Positions 7,877-18,596 are shown, numbered from the stretch's first letter. The stretch: DNA of 20,436 nucleotides from Planctomycetota bacterium (GCA_016935955.1 JAFGPY010000082.1:1-20436), one strand, 5' to 3'. Numbers and translations are program-made. Notes: generated from the sequence alone by a model not told the origin.

Positions 7877-10198
7877 TCATGGGAGGTATCTCCATTTGCG
7901 CAGTGTCCACTCGGCAGTCAGCAGGGCGGCGAAGGCCGCAAGCGTGAGCCAGCCGTCCCACAGCGGTGTTCGCTCCGTCCAATCATACCGCAAAGGGGCC
8001 AGGTCGAGGCGATCGACAAGGTCGGCCAGTTCCTCGAGTCGAACGAACTCGCCGCCTGTCAAAGCGGCGATCTGGCGAAGCAGGTGCGGGTCGGCAGCGG
8101 CGCTGGCCCGCTCGGGATCGCCGGCGGAGTCGCTCGTTACGTCGATGACCGCGTCACCCTGATCGGGATAGCCCTCAAGGTACAAGCGGTATCGTCCGGG
8201 TTGGTCGAGCCGGAGGTGTCCCGCGAAGATGCCGACAGCGTCGGGCGACGCGGTGAGCGTGACCGTGGCCGGGGTTGCGAGACCCTCAAGGGGCTCGGCG
8301 ACCAGCAGCATGGTCTCGAGCCGAGTGCCGTCGCCGGCCGCGGATCGGGCATCCACGGCGGCCGTGACCGGGACGGGCAGGCCGGTCGAAACCGTCGCCG
8401 GCGTGTCGATGCGGACGGTGCTGAACTCGCCGACCCGGTGGGCCAGACCGGCGTGCTGCATGACCTGTGCCCAGAAGCCGTAGAAGTAACGGTTGCCGTG
8501 CTCGTATCGCCAGCGCCAGGTCTCGTCCGTGCCGACGAAGATGGCCGTGCCTCGGCCAACGCGCTGGAGGAGGACCAGGGGGATCGGCTCCTCAGCCACG
8601 GCGGGCGGTCGGTCGGCCAGGACCATGGCGCCGGGCTTGACGTCGGCCAGGCCCGCATACCACTGCAGGGGCGGCAACTCGCGCCAGACGGCCTCGGCAT
8701 CGGCGCCGAAACCGAGCCGCATCAGCGGGTGGAGCCTGCCCAAGGGCGTGAGCCGGGGATGGAACGGATGCACGTCCTCGGGGAGGACGGATGTCGTCCG
8801 CTGCATCGGAAGCAGCGGTGCCAGCGGTGTGTCCAGGAAGTCCGCAGGCATGTGCTCGGGCCCGGCGATGAGGACGATACCCGCCCCGTGATCGGTGACG
8901 TGCTCGACGAGCCATCCCCACTGCACGGGGGAGAGGTCCTGCGGGCTGACATCACCGACGATGATGACGTCGTATTGGGACATCACTTCAGCACTTTCGG
9001 GAAAGCGGGCCGTCAGCCGCTCGGCCGGCGGGGTGGCGGGGTCTTCGGTGATGAGGACGAACGTGGTCTCAAATCGCGAGTCGCGGCGCAGCGCGTTGCG
9101 CAGAAGCCGGTATTGCCAGCGAGGCCAGTGTTCGATGTACAAAGCGCGGATTGGCTCGGTGACGACACGAACGTCGGCGACGGCCGCGTTGTCTGTGGTC
9201 ACCAGCTCGCCGGGGACAGGCTCGACCACGGCGCGGTAGCGGTGTCGTCCGGCACGGTCCGGGATGATTTCGAAGCGTTCGGTGATGCTCTCGCCAGCGG
9301 CGGGGAGCGGAATGTCTCGGGTAGCGAGTCGGCGGTCATCTTCCAGCAGCGCGACGGTGGCGATCTGATTGTCGATGTCCTGATGTTCAAGCTGGACGCG
9401 CAGCGTGATCGGGTCGCCGATGAAGGCGAAGGGTGCGTCCGTGGCGAGGGTGGCCGCGAGGTTTCGGGGCCGCTCACGGCCCACCAGACAGGTGTTCACG
9501 GCCAGCCCGCTGCGGGCGAGGCGGCGGGCCACGTCGCGAGGATGCGCGTCGGGCGGAGAAGCGGTGTCGGCCCCGTCGGTGAGCAGGATCAGGTGCGAGC
9601 CGGGCGAGTCAGAGAGCCGATCCGCCGCGGACTGAAGTGCCGTGCCGATGGCGGTGTGATTGCCGCCGGCGGGGGGCTGACCGGCATCGGGCGGGGGGGC
9701 GCCCGGTTGGGCAAGGCGTGTGTCAAAGCGGACCAAGTCCAGATGCGGCCGATCCGCGGGGTCCATTGCCCTGTAACTGGCAGCGATTGGATCGAGAGCC
9801 TGGATCATCCGCTGCCATCGGGTGGAGGGTCGGGGCTCCGGTTCGTCGGCTAGGGCCATGCTGCCCGAGGCATCCATGAGGAAGGTGATATTGCGGGGCT
9901 CGGAGCGGCGCAGGCTGGCGATGCGCTCAGGCTGCAACAGCAGGATGGCAGGCACGGTCAGGGCTGCGATACGGAGCATGCCGAGGGTGATGCGCCAGCG
10001 GCGGTGGAGCTCGAGTCGAGGGCGGGTGTGGATCCACGCGACGATGATCCCGGCCAGGATGATCCCGGCCGCGACGAGCGGCACGGGCAGGACCGGTCGG
10101 AGTTCGTAGCGCGTTTCCAGGACCTCGACAGGCGCGCTGCTGACGGCTTGGCCAAGTGGCCCGGCAAGTATCTGGGCGGCGAGGCAGGAGAGGGTCAT
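7877..10198 (-). CDS. Membrane VWA protein with glutamine-amidotransferase-like region
   Basis: The product has 773 residues. TM segments lie at about 40-57 and 72-88, and a third near the C-terminus (about 750-765). A von Willebrand factor A domain follows TM2. Its metal-ion-dependent adhesion site looks complete: DASGS at D109/S111/S113, T182, and D208 in LLTDGAD. From about 350 the chain resembles the class I glutamine-amidotransferase-like fold of VWA-GATase membrane proteins (RALYIEHWPRWQYRLLRNAL, YDVIIVGDV and the late GTAIFVGTDETWRWRYEHG). No Cys-His-Glu triad is apparent, as is usual for this group. The likely role is a periplasm-facing, metal-binding partner of MoxR/DUF58. The ATG at 10198 overlaps the BatA-like stop as ATGA, with GGAGG 9 nt upstream. 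Longer in-frame starts inside the BatA-like gene are rejected as Arg-rich noise. Confidence 0.85.
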   Translation of the reverse strand: MTLSCLAAQILAGPLGQAVSSAPVEVLETRYELRPVLPVPLVAAGIILAGIIVAWIHTRPRLELHRRWRITLGMLRIAALTVPAILLLQPERIASLRRSEPRNITFLMDASGSMALADEPEPRPSTRWQRMIQALDPIAASYRAMDPADRPHLDLVRFDTRLAQPGAPPPDAGQPPAGGNHTAIGTALQSAADRLSDSPGSHLILLTDGADTASPPDAHPRDVARRLARSGLAVNTCLVGRERPRNLAATLATDAPFAFIGDPITLRVQLEHQDIDNQIATVALLEDDRRLATRDIPLPAAGESITERFEIIPDRAGRHRYRAVVEPVPGELVTTDNAAVADVRVVTEPIRALYIEHWPRWQYRLLRNALRRDSRFETTFVLITEDPATPPAERLTARFPESAEVMSQYDVIIVGDVSPQDLSPVQWGWLVEHVTDHGAGIVLIAGPEHMPADFLDTPLAPLLPMQRTTSVLPEDVHPFHPRLTPLGRLHPLMRLGFGADAEAVWRELPPLQWYAGLADVKPGAMVLADRPPAVAEEPIPLVLLQRVGRGTAIFVGTDETWRWRYEHGNRYFYGFWAQVMQHAGLAHRVGEFSTVRIDTPATVSTGLPVPVTAAVDARSAAGDGTRLETMLLVAEPLEGLATPATVTLTASPDAVGIFAGHLRLDQPGRYRLYLEGYPDQGDAVIDVTSDSAGDPERASAAADPHLLRQIAALTGGEFVRLEELADLVDRLDLAPLRYDWTERTPLWDGWLTLAAFAALLTAEWTLRKWRYLP

Positions 10199-12426
10199 TC
10201 CGTCGTCCCTCCGGCCAGTCTGTGCGGCCCGACAGGAACGGCCGCCTCGCGCGGGCGTTTGCGGTAGCTGAATCGATGAGCAAGAAGCGTCTCGGCGACG
10301 AGCAGCCCGGCGAGCAGGGCGGCCGCGAGAGGCCAGATCTCGACGCCGGCGCGCCCCGCTTGAGCGGCGGTTTCGGCCGAAGCGTCGGCAGGAATGACCT
10401 GGCATCGGCTGGCGGGCAGCAGATTGGTGATGCGGTCGGGCGGCCAGATGGCCTGATCGCTCTCGCTGATATCGACGCTCACCGCCGCAGCCTGGATGGC
10501 GTCCGATTCGCCCGGCCCGCTGAGGCGATAGATGCCGGGTTGGTCGGTCCTGTCGAAGGTGATCGAGGACTTGTTGCGTGCCGAGGCGCCGTTGCCGAAG
10601 ATCTCGGCATCGAGCAGGGTATTGTCAGGCAGGCGGATGCTTGCGTTCCGAGCCAGGGCAGGTGCGAGGGGCGGCCGCCAGGTCTGGCCGGGTGTGAGCC
10701 GGACGGCAACGAGGCGCGGTTGCACGAGCCACGTACTCAAATCCTGCAGCATCGGGATCAGAGCCGGGCGGTAGGGCAGGTCGGTCCATCGGGTGTCGAG
10801 GACGGTCGCCAAGAGGGCGAGCCGGCCGGGCGCCTCGGGCAACTGGCGGATGAGCAAGGCGTCTCGACCGTCGGTCAGAGCCAGCGCGCTGTCCCAGTCG
10901 CCGTTCTGCGGGGGCGCGATCGTCACGGCGCGGAACACGTTGACCCCAGCCAGGGCGTCGCGGATGCCGGGAGAATCCAGATCGAGCACACCCGCCTGGG
11001 ATCTTGTCGGGTCAAAATGAAAAACGGCGTCGCCGTCAGGATCTGCCGGCGGCGTGATGTGCAGACCGGCAAGCCACTGACCGGGACCGGGCTGTCCCGA
11101 ACGGAAGGGGCCGAGCGTAGCCGTGGCGTCGGGACCGGCAGTGATCAGGATCGAGGTGCCGTTGCGGGCGAGTTCGTCGATGCGCTCGAATGCGCCTGCG
11201 GGCAGCGCTCCGGGATCCGCAAGGACGAGGATGTCAAGGTCATCGTCGAGCTGCTCAGCCGCCCGCCCGGGGGCGATACGCGTCCGGACGGCGATCGGCA
11301 GGCCGACGGCGGGTTGAGAATCCTGGTCGGAATGGTGCAGGGCGGCGTGAAGGTAGGTGTAGGCCGAGGCAAGCTGTTCGCGTGCGGCATCCGGGGCAAT
11401 GACCGCCAGATCGATTGTTGAAGGAATCCACAGGGCGGCGTGCGCGTGGTTGTCGATCTCGACCGCGTCGGGGGCGAGCCGAGCCTCCAGGTTCAACAGG
11501 CCGGGCGCGGTGAAACTGTGGCGAAAGGTAACCGTCTGCCGGCCCTCGGACAGGGCAACGCGGCGCCGATCGACCCGACGATTGTCGATCCAGAGATCAA
11601 CATGGGTTTCGGCGGGCGGCGAGGGGCCGAATGCGTGAATCCGGGCGGTCAACTCGACCGGCGAATCGACGCGGAGCCAGCGGCTTTCCACCTGCAGGTC
11701 GGTGACAGCCAGGTTGCTGACCGGCTGGCTATCGACGGGCATCACGACGAACCCGACCGAGGGATCGGTCTCGGCGAGGGTCTCGCGAATCCGGTCGGCG
11801 GAGCGTTCGAACAGCCCGGCCTGGCAATCGGAGATCAGGTAAACCCGCTTGACGCCGGCGGTGGAACCGCGGAGAAAGTCGAGCGCCTCGGCCAGAGCGG
11901 GTGCCAGATCACTCCCGCGGGCGCTGAGCGGAGCCTGGTCGATCGCGGTGCTGATCCGAACGCGATCAGCGGTCAGGGACTCGGTCGCCCGGCGGGCGCG
12001 ATCGTCAAGGTAGACGACACCAAGCCGGGTGCTTTCCGGGAGGGCGCCGAGGAGTTGGCGTGCTTTCTCGCGGGCGAGTTCGAGGCGGGTCCGGCCCGCG
12101 CGGTTCGTCTGCATGCTGTAGGATGTGTCGAGGATGATGACCGCGTCCCGGGTGCCCGGAGCCAGGCCGGTCCGGTCAAGGGCGGCTGGGGAAAGGAGCG
12201 GCCGGGCCAGTGTCATCGCGGCGATGACGAGCACGGCCACTCGCAGGGCGAGCAGGATGAGATCCTGAAGGCGCAGGTTGCGGGACTGCTCACTGAGGGC
12301 GGCAAGGAGGAAGTCCATGGCCGCCCACCGCACAGGCCGATACCGCCGGCGCGAGAGTATGTGGATGATGATCGGGATCAGGCCCGCAAGAGCGCCCCAG
12401 GCGATGAGGGGGTGAATGAGACTCAT
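10195..12426 (-). CDS. BatA-like membrane protein with VWA domain
   Basis: The product has 743 residues. Residues 1-77 match the BatA/aerotolerance N-terminal domain (PF07584): a TM helix at 6-24, the basic stop SRRRYRPVRWAAMDFL and a second TM at about 55-75. A VWA domain follows with DTSYS at D100/S102/S104 and D200 in YLISDCQAG. The usual MIDAS threonine appears as Ser172 (ARGSD). Residues 210-690 are long, exported and beta-rich, with a second Rossmann-like region near 390-460. A C-terminal TM (about 697-715) is followed by a basic tail. Such proteins work with MoxR ATPases in metal insertion, stress or envelope functions; the substrate here is unknown. The ATG at 12426 overlaps the DUF58 stop as ATGA with GGAGG 8 nt upstream. 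The longer in-frame start at 12534 is rejected. Confidence 0.88.
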   Translation of the reverse strand: MSLIHPLIAWGALAGLIPIIIHILSRRRYRPVRWAAMDFLLAALSEQSRNLRLQDLILLALRVAVLVIAAMTLARPLLSPAALDRTGLAPGTRDAVIILDTSYSMQTNRAGRTRLELAREKARQLLGALPESTRLGVVYLDDRARRATESLTADRVRISTAIDQAPLSARGSDLAPALAEALDFLRGSTAGVKRVYLISDCQAGLFERSADRIRETLAETDPSVGFVVMPVDSQPVSNLAVTDLQVESRWLRVDSPVELTARIHAFGPSPPAETHVDLWIDNRRVDRRRVALSEGRQTVTFRHSFTAPGLLNLEARLAPDAVEIDNHAHAALWIPSTIDLAVIAPDAAREQLASAYTYLHAALHHSDQDSQPAVGLPIAVRTRIAPGRAAEQLDDDLDILVLADPGALPAGAFERIDELARNGTSILITAGPDATATLGPFRSGQPGPGQWLAGLHITPPADPDGDAVFHFDPTRSQAGVLDLDSPGIRDALAGVNVFRAVTIAPPQNGDWDSALALTDGRDALLIRQLPEAPGRLALLATVLDTRWTDLPYRPALIPMLQDLSTWLVQPRLVAVRLTPGQTWRPPLAPALARNASIRLPDNTLLDAEIFGNGASARNKSSITFDRTDQPGIYRLSGPGESDAIQAAAVSVDISESDQAIWPPDRITNLLPASRCQVIPADASAETAAQAGRAGVEIWPLAAALLAGLLVAETLLAHRFSYRKRPREAAVPVGPHRLAGGTTE

Positions 12427-13328
12427 CGGGCGACCCTCCGGACCTTGTGCCGGGTGGCCAGATAGCCGAGCAGCAGTTCCTCCACGGGCTCGGCCGTGCT
12501 GGCGAGCCGATGATCGATCCCGGATCGGCTGCACCCGACGCGGACGGCGTGCAGGTGTTTCTCAAGGGCGTCCAGGTATGCGTCGCGAATGCGATGCGGC
12601 TCCACCCGGACGCGGGCATCGAGCTCGATCCCTTCAAAGCGGATGTGGCCTTTCAGCGGGAACTCCAGTTCGTGCGGGTCGAGGACATTGATCGCGACGA
12701 CCTCATGCCCGGCGAACTTGAGCTTCCGCAGTCCCTTGAGGATGGCCGCCGGATTGTCGAGGAAATCGGAGATGACCACGATGATGCCGCGCCGAGCGAC
12801 GAGGCGGGTGTACTGCTCGAGCGATCCGGCGATGTCGGTCCGGCCGGTGGGCTGGATGCGGTCGAGCACCTCTGCCAGGCGGGCGATGAAGGGCAGACGC
12901 GTGCCGGGCGGCAGATAGCCGGTTGCCTGACGGTCAAACAGACCCAGAGCCGCCGCGTCATTCTGGCGGAGCACGATAAGCGACAGCGCGGTGGCCAGGA
13001 TGCACCCGTACTCGAGCTTGCTCATCCGCGACGAGGAAAAGGTCATCGACTCGCTGGCGTCGAGCAGGATGGTGGCGACGAAGTTGGTCTCCTCGTGGTA
13101 TTGCTTAATGTAGTAGCGTTCGCGCCTGCCGTAGACTTTCCAGTCGATGTGCCGGGGATCATCGCCGGGGACGTAGCTGCGGTGCTCGGCGAACTCGACG
13201 CTGAAGCCGCGATAGGGGCTGGTGTGCAGGCCCGTGAGGAACCCCTCCACGGTCTGGCGGGCCTTGACCTCGGCGCGGCCGAGCCGTCTGACGAGATCGG
13301 GGTCGAGGAATCGGGACTTGAGGGACAA
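12423..13328 (-). CDS. DUF58 (VWA-like) protein, TTG start
   Basis: The product has 301 residues and no membrane segment, so it is cytoplasmic. The DUF58 hallmark YVPGDDPRHIDWKV lies at 52-65. It is followed by a VWA-like fold with DASES (D90/S92/S94), T164 in GRTD and D188 in VVISDF, so the metal site is intact, unlike many DUF58 proteins. DUF58 proteins pair with MoxR ATPases almost everywhere and are thought to be chaperone adaptors or metal-handling partners. The start is TTG at 13328, fixed by a strong AGGAGG at 13334-13339 with 5-nt spacing and by the conserved N-terminus LDPDLVRRL. The gene sits 60 nt after moxR and overlaps the BatA-like gene by 4 nt, consistent with coupled translation. 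Confidence 0.92.
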   Translation of the reverse strand: MSLKSRFLDPDLVRRLGRAEVKARQTVEGFLTGLHTSPYRGFSVEFAEHRSYVPGDDPRHIDWKVYGRRERYYIKQYHEETNFVATILLDASESMTFSSSRMSKLEYGCILATALSLIVLRQNDAAALGLFDRQATGYLPPGTRLPFIARLAEVLDRIQPTGRTDIAGSLEQYTRLVARRGIIVVISDFLDNPAAILKGLRKLKFAGHEVVAINVLDPHELEFPLKGHIRFEGIELDARVRVEPHRIRDAYLDALEKHLHAVRVGCSRSGIDHRLASTAEPVEELLLGYLATRHKVRRVAR

Positions 13329-13333
13329 GGCGA

Positions 13334-13339
13334 CCTCCT
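13334..13339 (-). promoter_or_regulatory. Shine-Dalgarno AGGAGG that decides the TTG start of the DUF58 gene
   Basis: On the minus strand the sequence AGGAGG is followed by TCGCC and then TTG (13328). It is the strongest ribosome-binding site in the operon. It fixes the non-ATG start of the DUF58 gene and leaves a 60-nt spacer after the moxR stop. Confidence 0.85.
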
Positions 13340-13388
13340 CGTGTTGGCGACTAACGGTGGGGACCGGCGTCGCGGATGCGCACGGGCC

Positions 13389-14405
<1,017 letters not shown>

Positions 14406-14489
14406 GCGCTCGTCACTCCGCTGTACTTGGCTCTAACATGGACCTGTTGCGCAAACCCGCGCCACCCTCCCCCTGAGTTCATCTCTTGT

Positions 14490-14503
14490 GGCGGCCTCCC
14501 GCC
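14490..14503 (-). repeat. Short GC inverted repeat after the propeller gene
   Basis: GGCGG and CCGCC form a perfect 5-bp stem with a 4-nt loop, 1 nt beyond the stop of the PQQ-propeller gene and ahead of moxR. No T-tract follows on the minus strand, so it is at best a weak transcript-end or mRNA-stability structure. The rest of the 14406-14504 gap shows only a GGAG ribosome site before moxR. Confidence 0.3.
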
Positions 14504-14504
14504 G

Positions 14505-17500
14505 TCATCGCCGATCCGGCGGCACCAGCGTGGCCAAGGGGCAGACCCCGGGATCCATCAGAGCTCCCCCCCATTCGAGAATGCCGGCCTGCTCCGCGCC
14601 GTCGATGTCGAAGATACGGAGATCAAAGCCCTCAAGCCCGCCGGGGCCAAAGAAACCGTCAGCAAGTCGCAGTTCATACCGGGTATAGGGTTCGTTGCGA
14701 ACGACAGCGGCCGACACCGTATCCTCAATGACCGGTCTCAGAAGGTAGCGTCGCGCGAGCCAGGCGTCAATCGCGGTTTCGAAGCCGACGGGGATGCCGT
14801 GCATCAGCGGCTGACCGGAACTGGCGACGGTGGCGATCGGGACGTTATCCCCGAGGCGCAGACTCAGGGTGGCGGCCGGCGCGAAGTCCCGGCGAGGATC
14901 GCGCGGCAGCCCGGTCGGCTTGCAGCCGGAGACCAGCACCTCCAATCGATCAGCGCAACCGGTGACTGCGGCGCTGGGAGCGGTGTGCTGGTCGTCATGG
15001 ACCTCGACGGCTAGCCAATAGGCGCCATCGTGCCGGGCCCACTGGAAGCGAGCGTGGAACTCGCGGGGTGCTTCTCCGGGAGCGCCTGCCGTCAGGCCGG
15101 CCCGCGGAAGGCGAGTTGCGCGGTGGGCATAGCACATCGAGTGCCGCAAGAAGGACATCTCGATCCAATTCTCCTCAGGCCAGTCTGTGAACTGGCCATC
15201 GAGCTGCAGATCTTCAACCGCCGGGAGCCCGGCAACGGGCGGATCGAACAGGGTTGCGGGATCTTTGCCGAATCGCTCCGGCGACGGATGTCGGGCCGGT
15301 GCGTCCACGACGCCCCGATGCAGTATGACAATGCCCCGCTCGCCCTGAATCAACGCCGAGTCATTTGCCAGCTGGATCCGCTCAGGACGAATGCCGCCAA
15401 GGCGTATCTGTTCGCCAGTGGAAGCGTCGAGCCGGCTTGCATAAGGCTTTTGCTCGTAGTCGGCCAGGCGGGCGAGGTCCCGGTGCAGGGCAAGACCTTG
15501 CTCGTCGAAATAGAGCGGGATGTCCTCCGCCCGGCTGTATCTGGGATGCTGCTGCCGCCAGTCGTGAAGAAAATCAACTGCCGCTGACTGGCCCGGCTTC
15601 GCGGACCGCAGCGCGAACGGCGACAGTAGCGTGACCTCTCCGGTCGTGAGGTTGACCGCGCCCCAGTAGTCGACGATGTCCACCAGGATCAGGTTCTCTC
15701 GCCGGGCGATGGCGAGAACGGGGCAGGGATCCAGCGAGAGGTTGGCGCCGGACACGCTCCACAGCCCGTCGCGGCGGCGGAGGTCGGATTGCGCATAGCT
15801 GAGCTGATGAACAGGGTAACGGTCGGGGCGGTCCTGCTCCTGATATTCGAGCATGTGCGGGCGCGGGGCGGCGACGATGAAAGTGTCGCTGAGCTTTCCC
15901 GATCGAGTGTCGATGCGAAGCAGTCGGCCCGGCTGGTCGCCGCCGGGCTGAACAAGGATGGAGGTTGCCGAGTCGCCAGGGTAGATGGCTTCGAACACGC
16001 AGGGAGTGAGGTCATGAAGCCAGCGGGTACGCAGCGATCCATCGTCTGCGGCGGTGACGCCGGCAAGCGTGTTGGCGCCGGTCGCGATGACCACGTTGGC
16101 GACGGCGTGCAGCGAGCGGATGGGCAGGAGTCCATCGATGGGACCGCGGGCAATCGGCCGGCCGGTGTCCGGGTCGATAATCTCGAGGTGTTCGCGGTCG
16201 GTCGAGGCGGCGATTATGCCGGGGCCCGGAGCCTCGGCGTTCAGGATCGACGCTGTCCAGATGCCGCTGCGCCCGTCGAAAGGCCTCCACCACCGCAAAG
16301 TGAAATCGTCCGAGGGATCGAAGCCGGACAGGCCGGTGGCGTCCGCGACGACCACCAGCTTGTCGTTCCGGCGCGAGGCGAAGCGGGCCTCAAGCTGTCG
16401 GCCAGGGATGAAAGCGATGTGGTGCCATCGTTTGTCGTTTTCCCGGCCTTGGGCGGTGCCGTTGCTGTGCAGGACAAGGGGGGGTGCCGGAAATGGCGGC
16501 GGGCTCTCACCGGTCGCGGTGAGGAATTGAATTCTGCCGGGACGCATGGCGACGACGGGCTTGTTCGGCGCCATGAATCGAAGGGTTGCGGGTTCGGCCA
16601 TGTCGTGCGAAGCGAGTTCGCGCCCGGTCTCCGCGTCGAGCCGGGTGAGCGTAAGGCCGCGGGTCACGAGAACCTGGCCCTCGACATGATCGGCGCCGAC
16701 GGGCGTACCGGGACCGCGCCACATCCAAACCCAGTCGCCCGTGTCCAGTTCGCAGCAGCGCAGGTCGCCGGCCAGTGTACTGACCAGAGCATGGCGGTCG
16801 GTTGCCTGGACGAGGGAAACCAGGTCCGCCGAGGGAATGGTACGAGTCAGGGAGGCCGTCTTCCGGTCGATGACTAGCAGGCCGTTGAAATCTCGCGGCA
16901 TGAGAACGATGCGCGAGGGTGTGATGCGCATCGCTTCCGTGCGGCGCTCGAGCAGAGTCAGCGGCGCGTGCATGAGGGGGCCGAAACGGGTGACGCGGGG
17001 ATAGGTGATCGCCCAGAGAAGCTGGCCGAGATCGCGATCGATCGCGACCAGAGCACCCATGTGCGTGGCGTAGTGGATGACGTGGCCGTCGGCCGCGAGC
17101 GTCGAGCCGGATCGGCCGGCGTAGATCATGCCCCGACCGACGCACTGGGTAGGGACGGCGGCCGCCGCAACAGGCTGTTGCCAGAGGAGGTGCCCGTCAA
17201 GAGCATCGACCGCGCAGACGAAGAATTCGGGGAACTCGCCGCGGGAGGCTGCGGTGAACAGGACCGTGCCCGCAGCATAGACCGGATCGCTGCATGCGCG
17301 AAGCCTCTCCAACCGCGGGTCGGCAGCCAGGGTCCAAACCGGCCGTCCGGTGGACGGATTGAGACAGGTGACCGCCGCGTACACGTGTTCGACGTCGCCG
17401 CGGTGGTAGGTCTCGACGATCAGCACGCCGGCCGGGCTGGTCGCCACCGGCAGGGGATCGTGGGCGCCGGTCCACGGATCCTTCGGCCTCCGCTGCTTCC

Positions 17501-18596
17501 GAAAGACCTCGCGCAGCAGGTTCACGCGATCGGCAGGCTCGGCGGGGCGGTACTGCCAGAGCGGCCGGGCGGTGCTGCGGTCGTAAGCTTCGACGCGGAA
17601 GGGGCGATGAACGTAGACGCGTTCGTTGTCCGCGGCGATGCCGATCGTCCAGGGGTCTTCCTGAGCGTCGAGCGGGATGGAAGGTGCATTGTCAAGAGCG
17701 GCAACGAGATCCTCGGGCGAGAGATTCGTGGCCGGGGACGACGTGGCCTGACCGGCGAGACCGAGCCAGCTGCTGCGCCGCTGATCGCGCTGTTTCTCGG
17801 GAATGGTGTCCCGGTCGATCAATCCGAGCGCCCGATGCAGACACCCCTGGTCGGCGAGGGTCTCAGCCCAGGCGAGCCATGCGTTATCAGCGGCCCGGCT
17901 CGCGGGGTGGTTTCGGATCAGTTCCTGAAATGCGCTGGGCGAACCGTCCGCCCGGGCACGGGTCCAGGCGTCTTCAGTGAAGGCGATGCAGGCTGTCTCG
18001 CCGGATCCGGGCAGCCCGCGCAGCCGCTGGTCGGCCCAGTGCCAGATTCCTTCGAAGTGACCGGGTTCCCGTTGAAGGAAGGTATGGGCGAAGCGCTCCA
18101 ACAGACGCTGCATGGCGGTCAGGGCCGCCGTCCACTGGCGGGTCTCCAGCAGGACCTCAATCTGGCGGATCGTGTCGCGGGCCTCGACGCTGACGGGGAA
18201 GGTGACCCGACTGGCCCGCTGACGCCGGCAGTGTTGCAGTCGGGCGTCCAGCCGCCGGGCGGTCCAATCATCGAAGACGCCCTCGGCCACGGCCAGTTCG
18301 TAGTAGGGAATCGCCTCGACGATCCGGCCGATGCGTTCGAGCAGTCCTGCAAACTCCGCAGCCAGGGCGGCTCGGGCGGACGGGTCAGATTCCCGCCCGA
18401 TACGGTCGCGATAGGCTACGTCCGCGTCGTCGTAACGGGCGCAGTTAGCCGGATTATCAAGTATCAGCGGTTGCTGATCCGCCCGCAGCGACGCCGGAGC
18501 CAGAGCCGCCAGCGCGGAAGCGAAGATCCGCATTGCGCGAACATGCGTCCGGGCGAGAGGCAGGACTGCGGCCGCTGGAGGTTGGCTGAAAGTCAT
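14505..18596 (-). CDS. Large exported PQQ-type beta-propeller protein with CBM9/DOMON-like C-terminus
   Basis: The product has 1363 residues. A signal-like segment lies at residues 23-39 (RIFASALAALAPASLRA). Residues about 55-300 are helical and TPR-like, from a YYELAVAEG-type repeat onward. Residues about 300-1110 contain many PQQ/beta-propeller blades of the form TGRPVWTL, DGHLLWQQP and LGQLLWAIT, the outer-ring motif of PQQ-like repeat proteins. Residues about 1127-1363 open with LQLDGQFTDWPEENW and continue as a CBM9/DOMON-like sandwich, typical of glycan-binding tails. No quinoprotein active site is identifiable, so it is more likely a binding or scaffold propeller than a dehydrogenase. 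The start at 18596 overlaps the previous stop as ATGA but lacks a Shine-Dalgarno. An internal ATG at 18533 would give a more typical signal peptide. Confidence 0.82.
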   Translation of the reverse strand: MTFSQPPAAAVLPLARTHVRAMRIFASALAALAPASLRADQQPLILDNPANCARYDDADVAYRDRIGRESDPSARAALAAEFAGLLERIGRIVEAIPYYELAVAEGVFDDWTARRLDARLQHCRRQRASRVTFPVSVEARDTIRQIEVLLETRQWTAALTAMQRLLERFAHTFLQREPGHFEGIWHWADQRLRGLPGSGETACIAFTEDAWTRARADGSPSAFQELIRNHPASRAADNAWLAWAETLADQGCLHRALGLIDRDTIPEKQRDQRRSSWLGLAGQATSSPATNLSPEDLVAALDNAPSIPLDAQEDPWTIGIAADNERVYVHRPFRVEAYDRSTARPLWQYRPAEPADRVNLLREVFRKQRRPKDPWTGAHDPLPVATSPAGVLIVETYHRGDVEHVYAAVTCLNPSTGRPVWTLAADPRLERLRACSDPVYAAGTVLFTAASRGEFPEFFVCAVDALDGHLLWQQPVAAAAVPTQCVGRGMIYAGRSGSTLAADGHVIHYATHMGALVAIDRDLGQLLWAITYPRVTRFGPLMHAPLTLLERRTEAMRITPSRIVLMPRDFNGLLVIDRKTASLTRTIPSADLVSLVQATDRHALVSTLAGDLRCCELDTGDWVWMWRGPGTPVGADHVEGQVLVTRGLTLTRLDAETGRELASHDMAEPATLRFMAPNKPVVAMRPGRIQFLTATGESPPPFPAPPLVLHSNGTAQGRENDKRWHHIAFIPGRQLEARFASRRNDKLVVVADATGLSGFDPSDDFTLRWWRPFDGRSGIWTASILNAEAPGPGIIAASTDREHLEIIDPDTGRPIARGPIDGLLPIRSLHAVANVVIATGANTLAGVTAADDGSLRTRWLHDLTPCVFEAIYPGDSATSILVQPGGDQPGRLLRIDTRSGKLSDTFIVAAPRPHMLEYQEQDRPDRYPVHQLSYAQSDLRRRDGLWSVSGANLSLDPCPVLAIARRENLILVDIVDYWGAVNLTTGEVTLLSPFALRSAKPGQSAAVDFLHDWRQQHPRYSRAEDIPLYFDEQGLALHRDLARLADYEQKPYASRLDASTGEQIRLGGIRPERIQLANDSALIQGERGIVILHRGVVDAPARHPSPERFGKDPATLFDPPVAGLPAVEDLQLDGQFTDWPEENWIEMSFLRHSMCYAHRATRLPRAGLTAGAPGEAPREFHARFQWARHDGAYWLAVEVHDDQHTAPSAAVTGCADRLEVLVSGCKPTGLPRDPRRDFAPAATLSLRLGDNVPIATVASSGQPLMHGIPVGFETAIDAWLARRYLLRPVIEDTVSAAVVRNEPYTRYELRLADGFFGPGGLEGFDLRIFDIDGAEQAGILEWGGALMDPGVCPLATLVPPDRR

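Noticed and set aside
10199..10405. Longer N-terminus for the second VWA protein
   Set aside because: The added 69 residues are Arg-rich noise overlapping the BatA-like gene. The ATGA overlap and GGAGG support 10198.
14406..14504. Promoter for the moxR operon
   Set aside because: The best match (TTGCGC followed by a TAGAGC-like box) has about 13-nt spacing and poor boxes. I cannot support a sigma-70 promoter from sequence alone.
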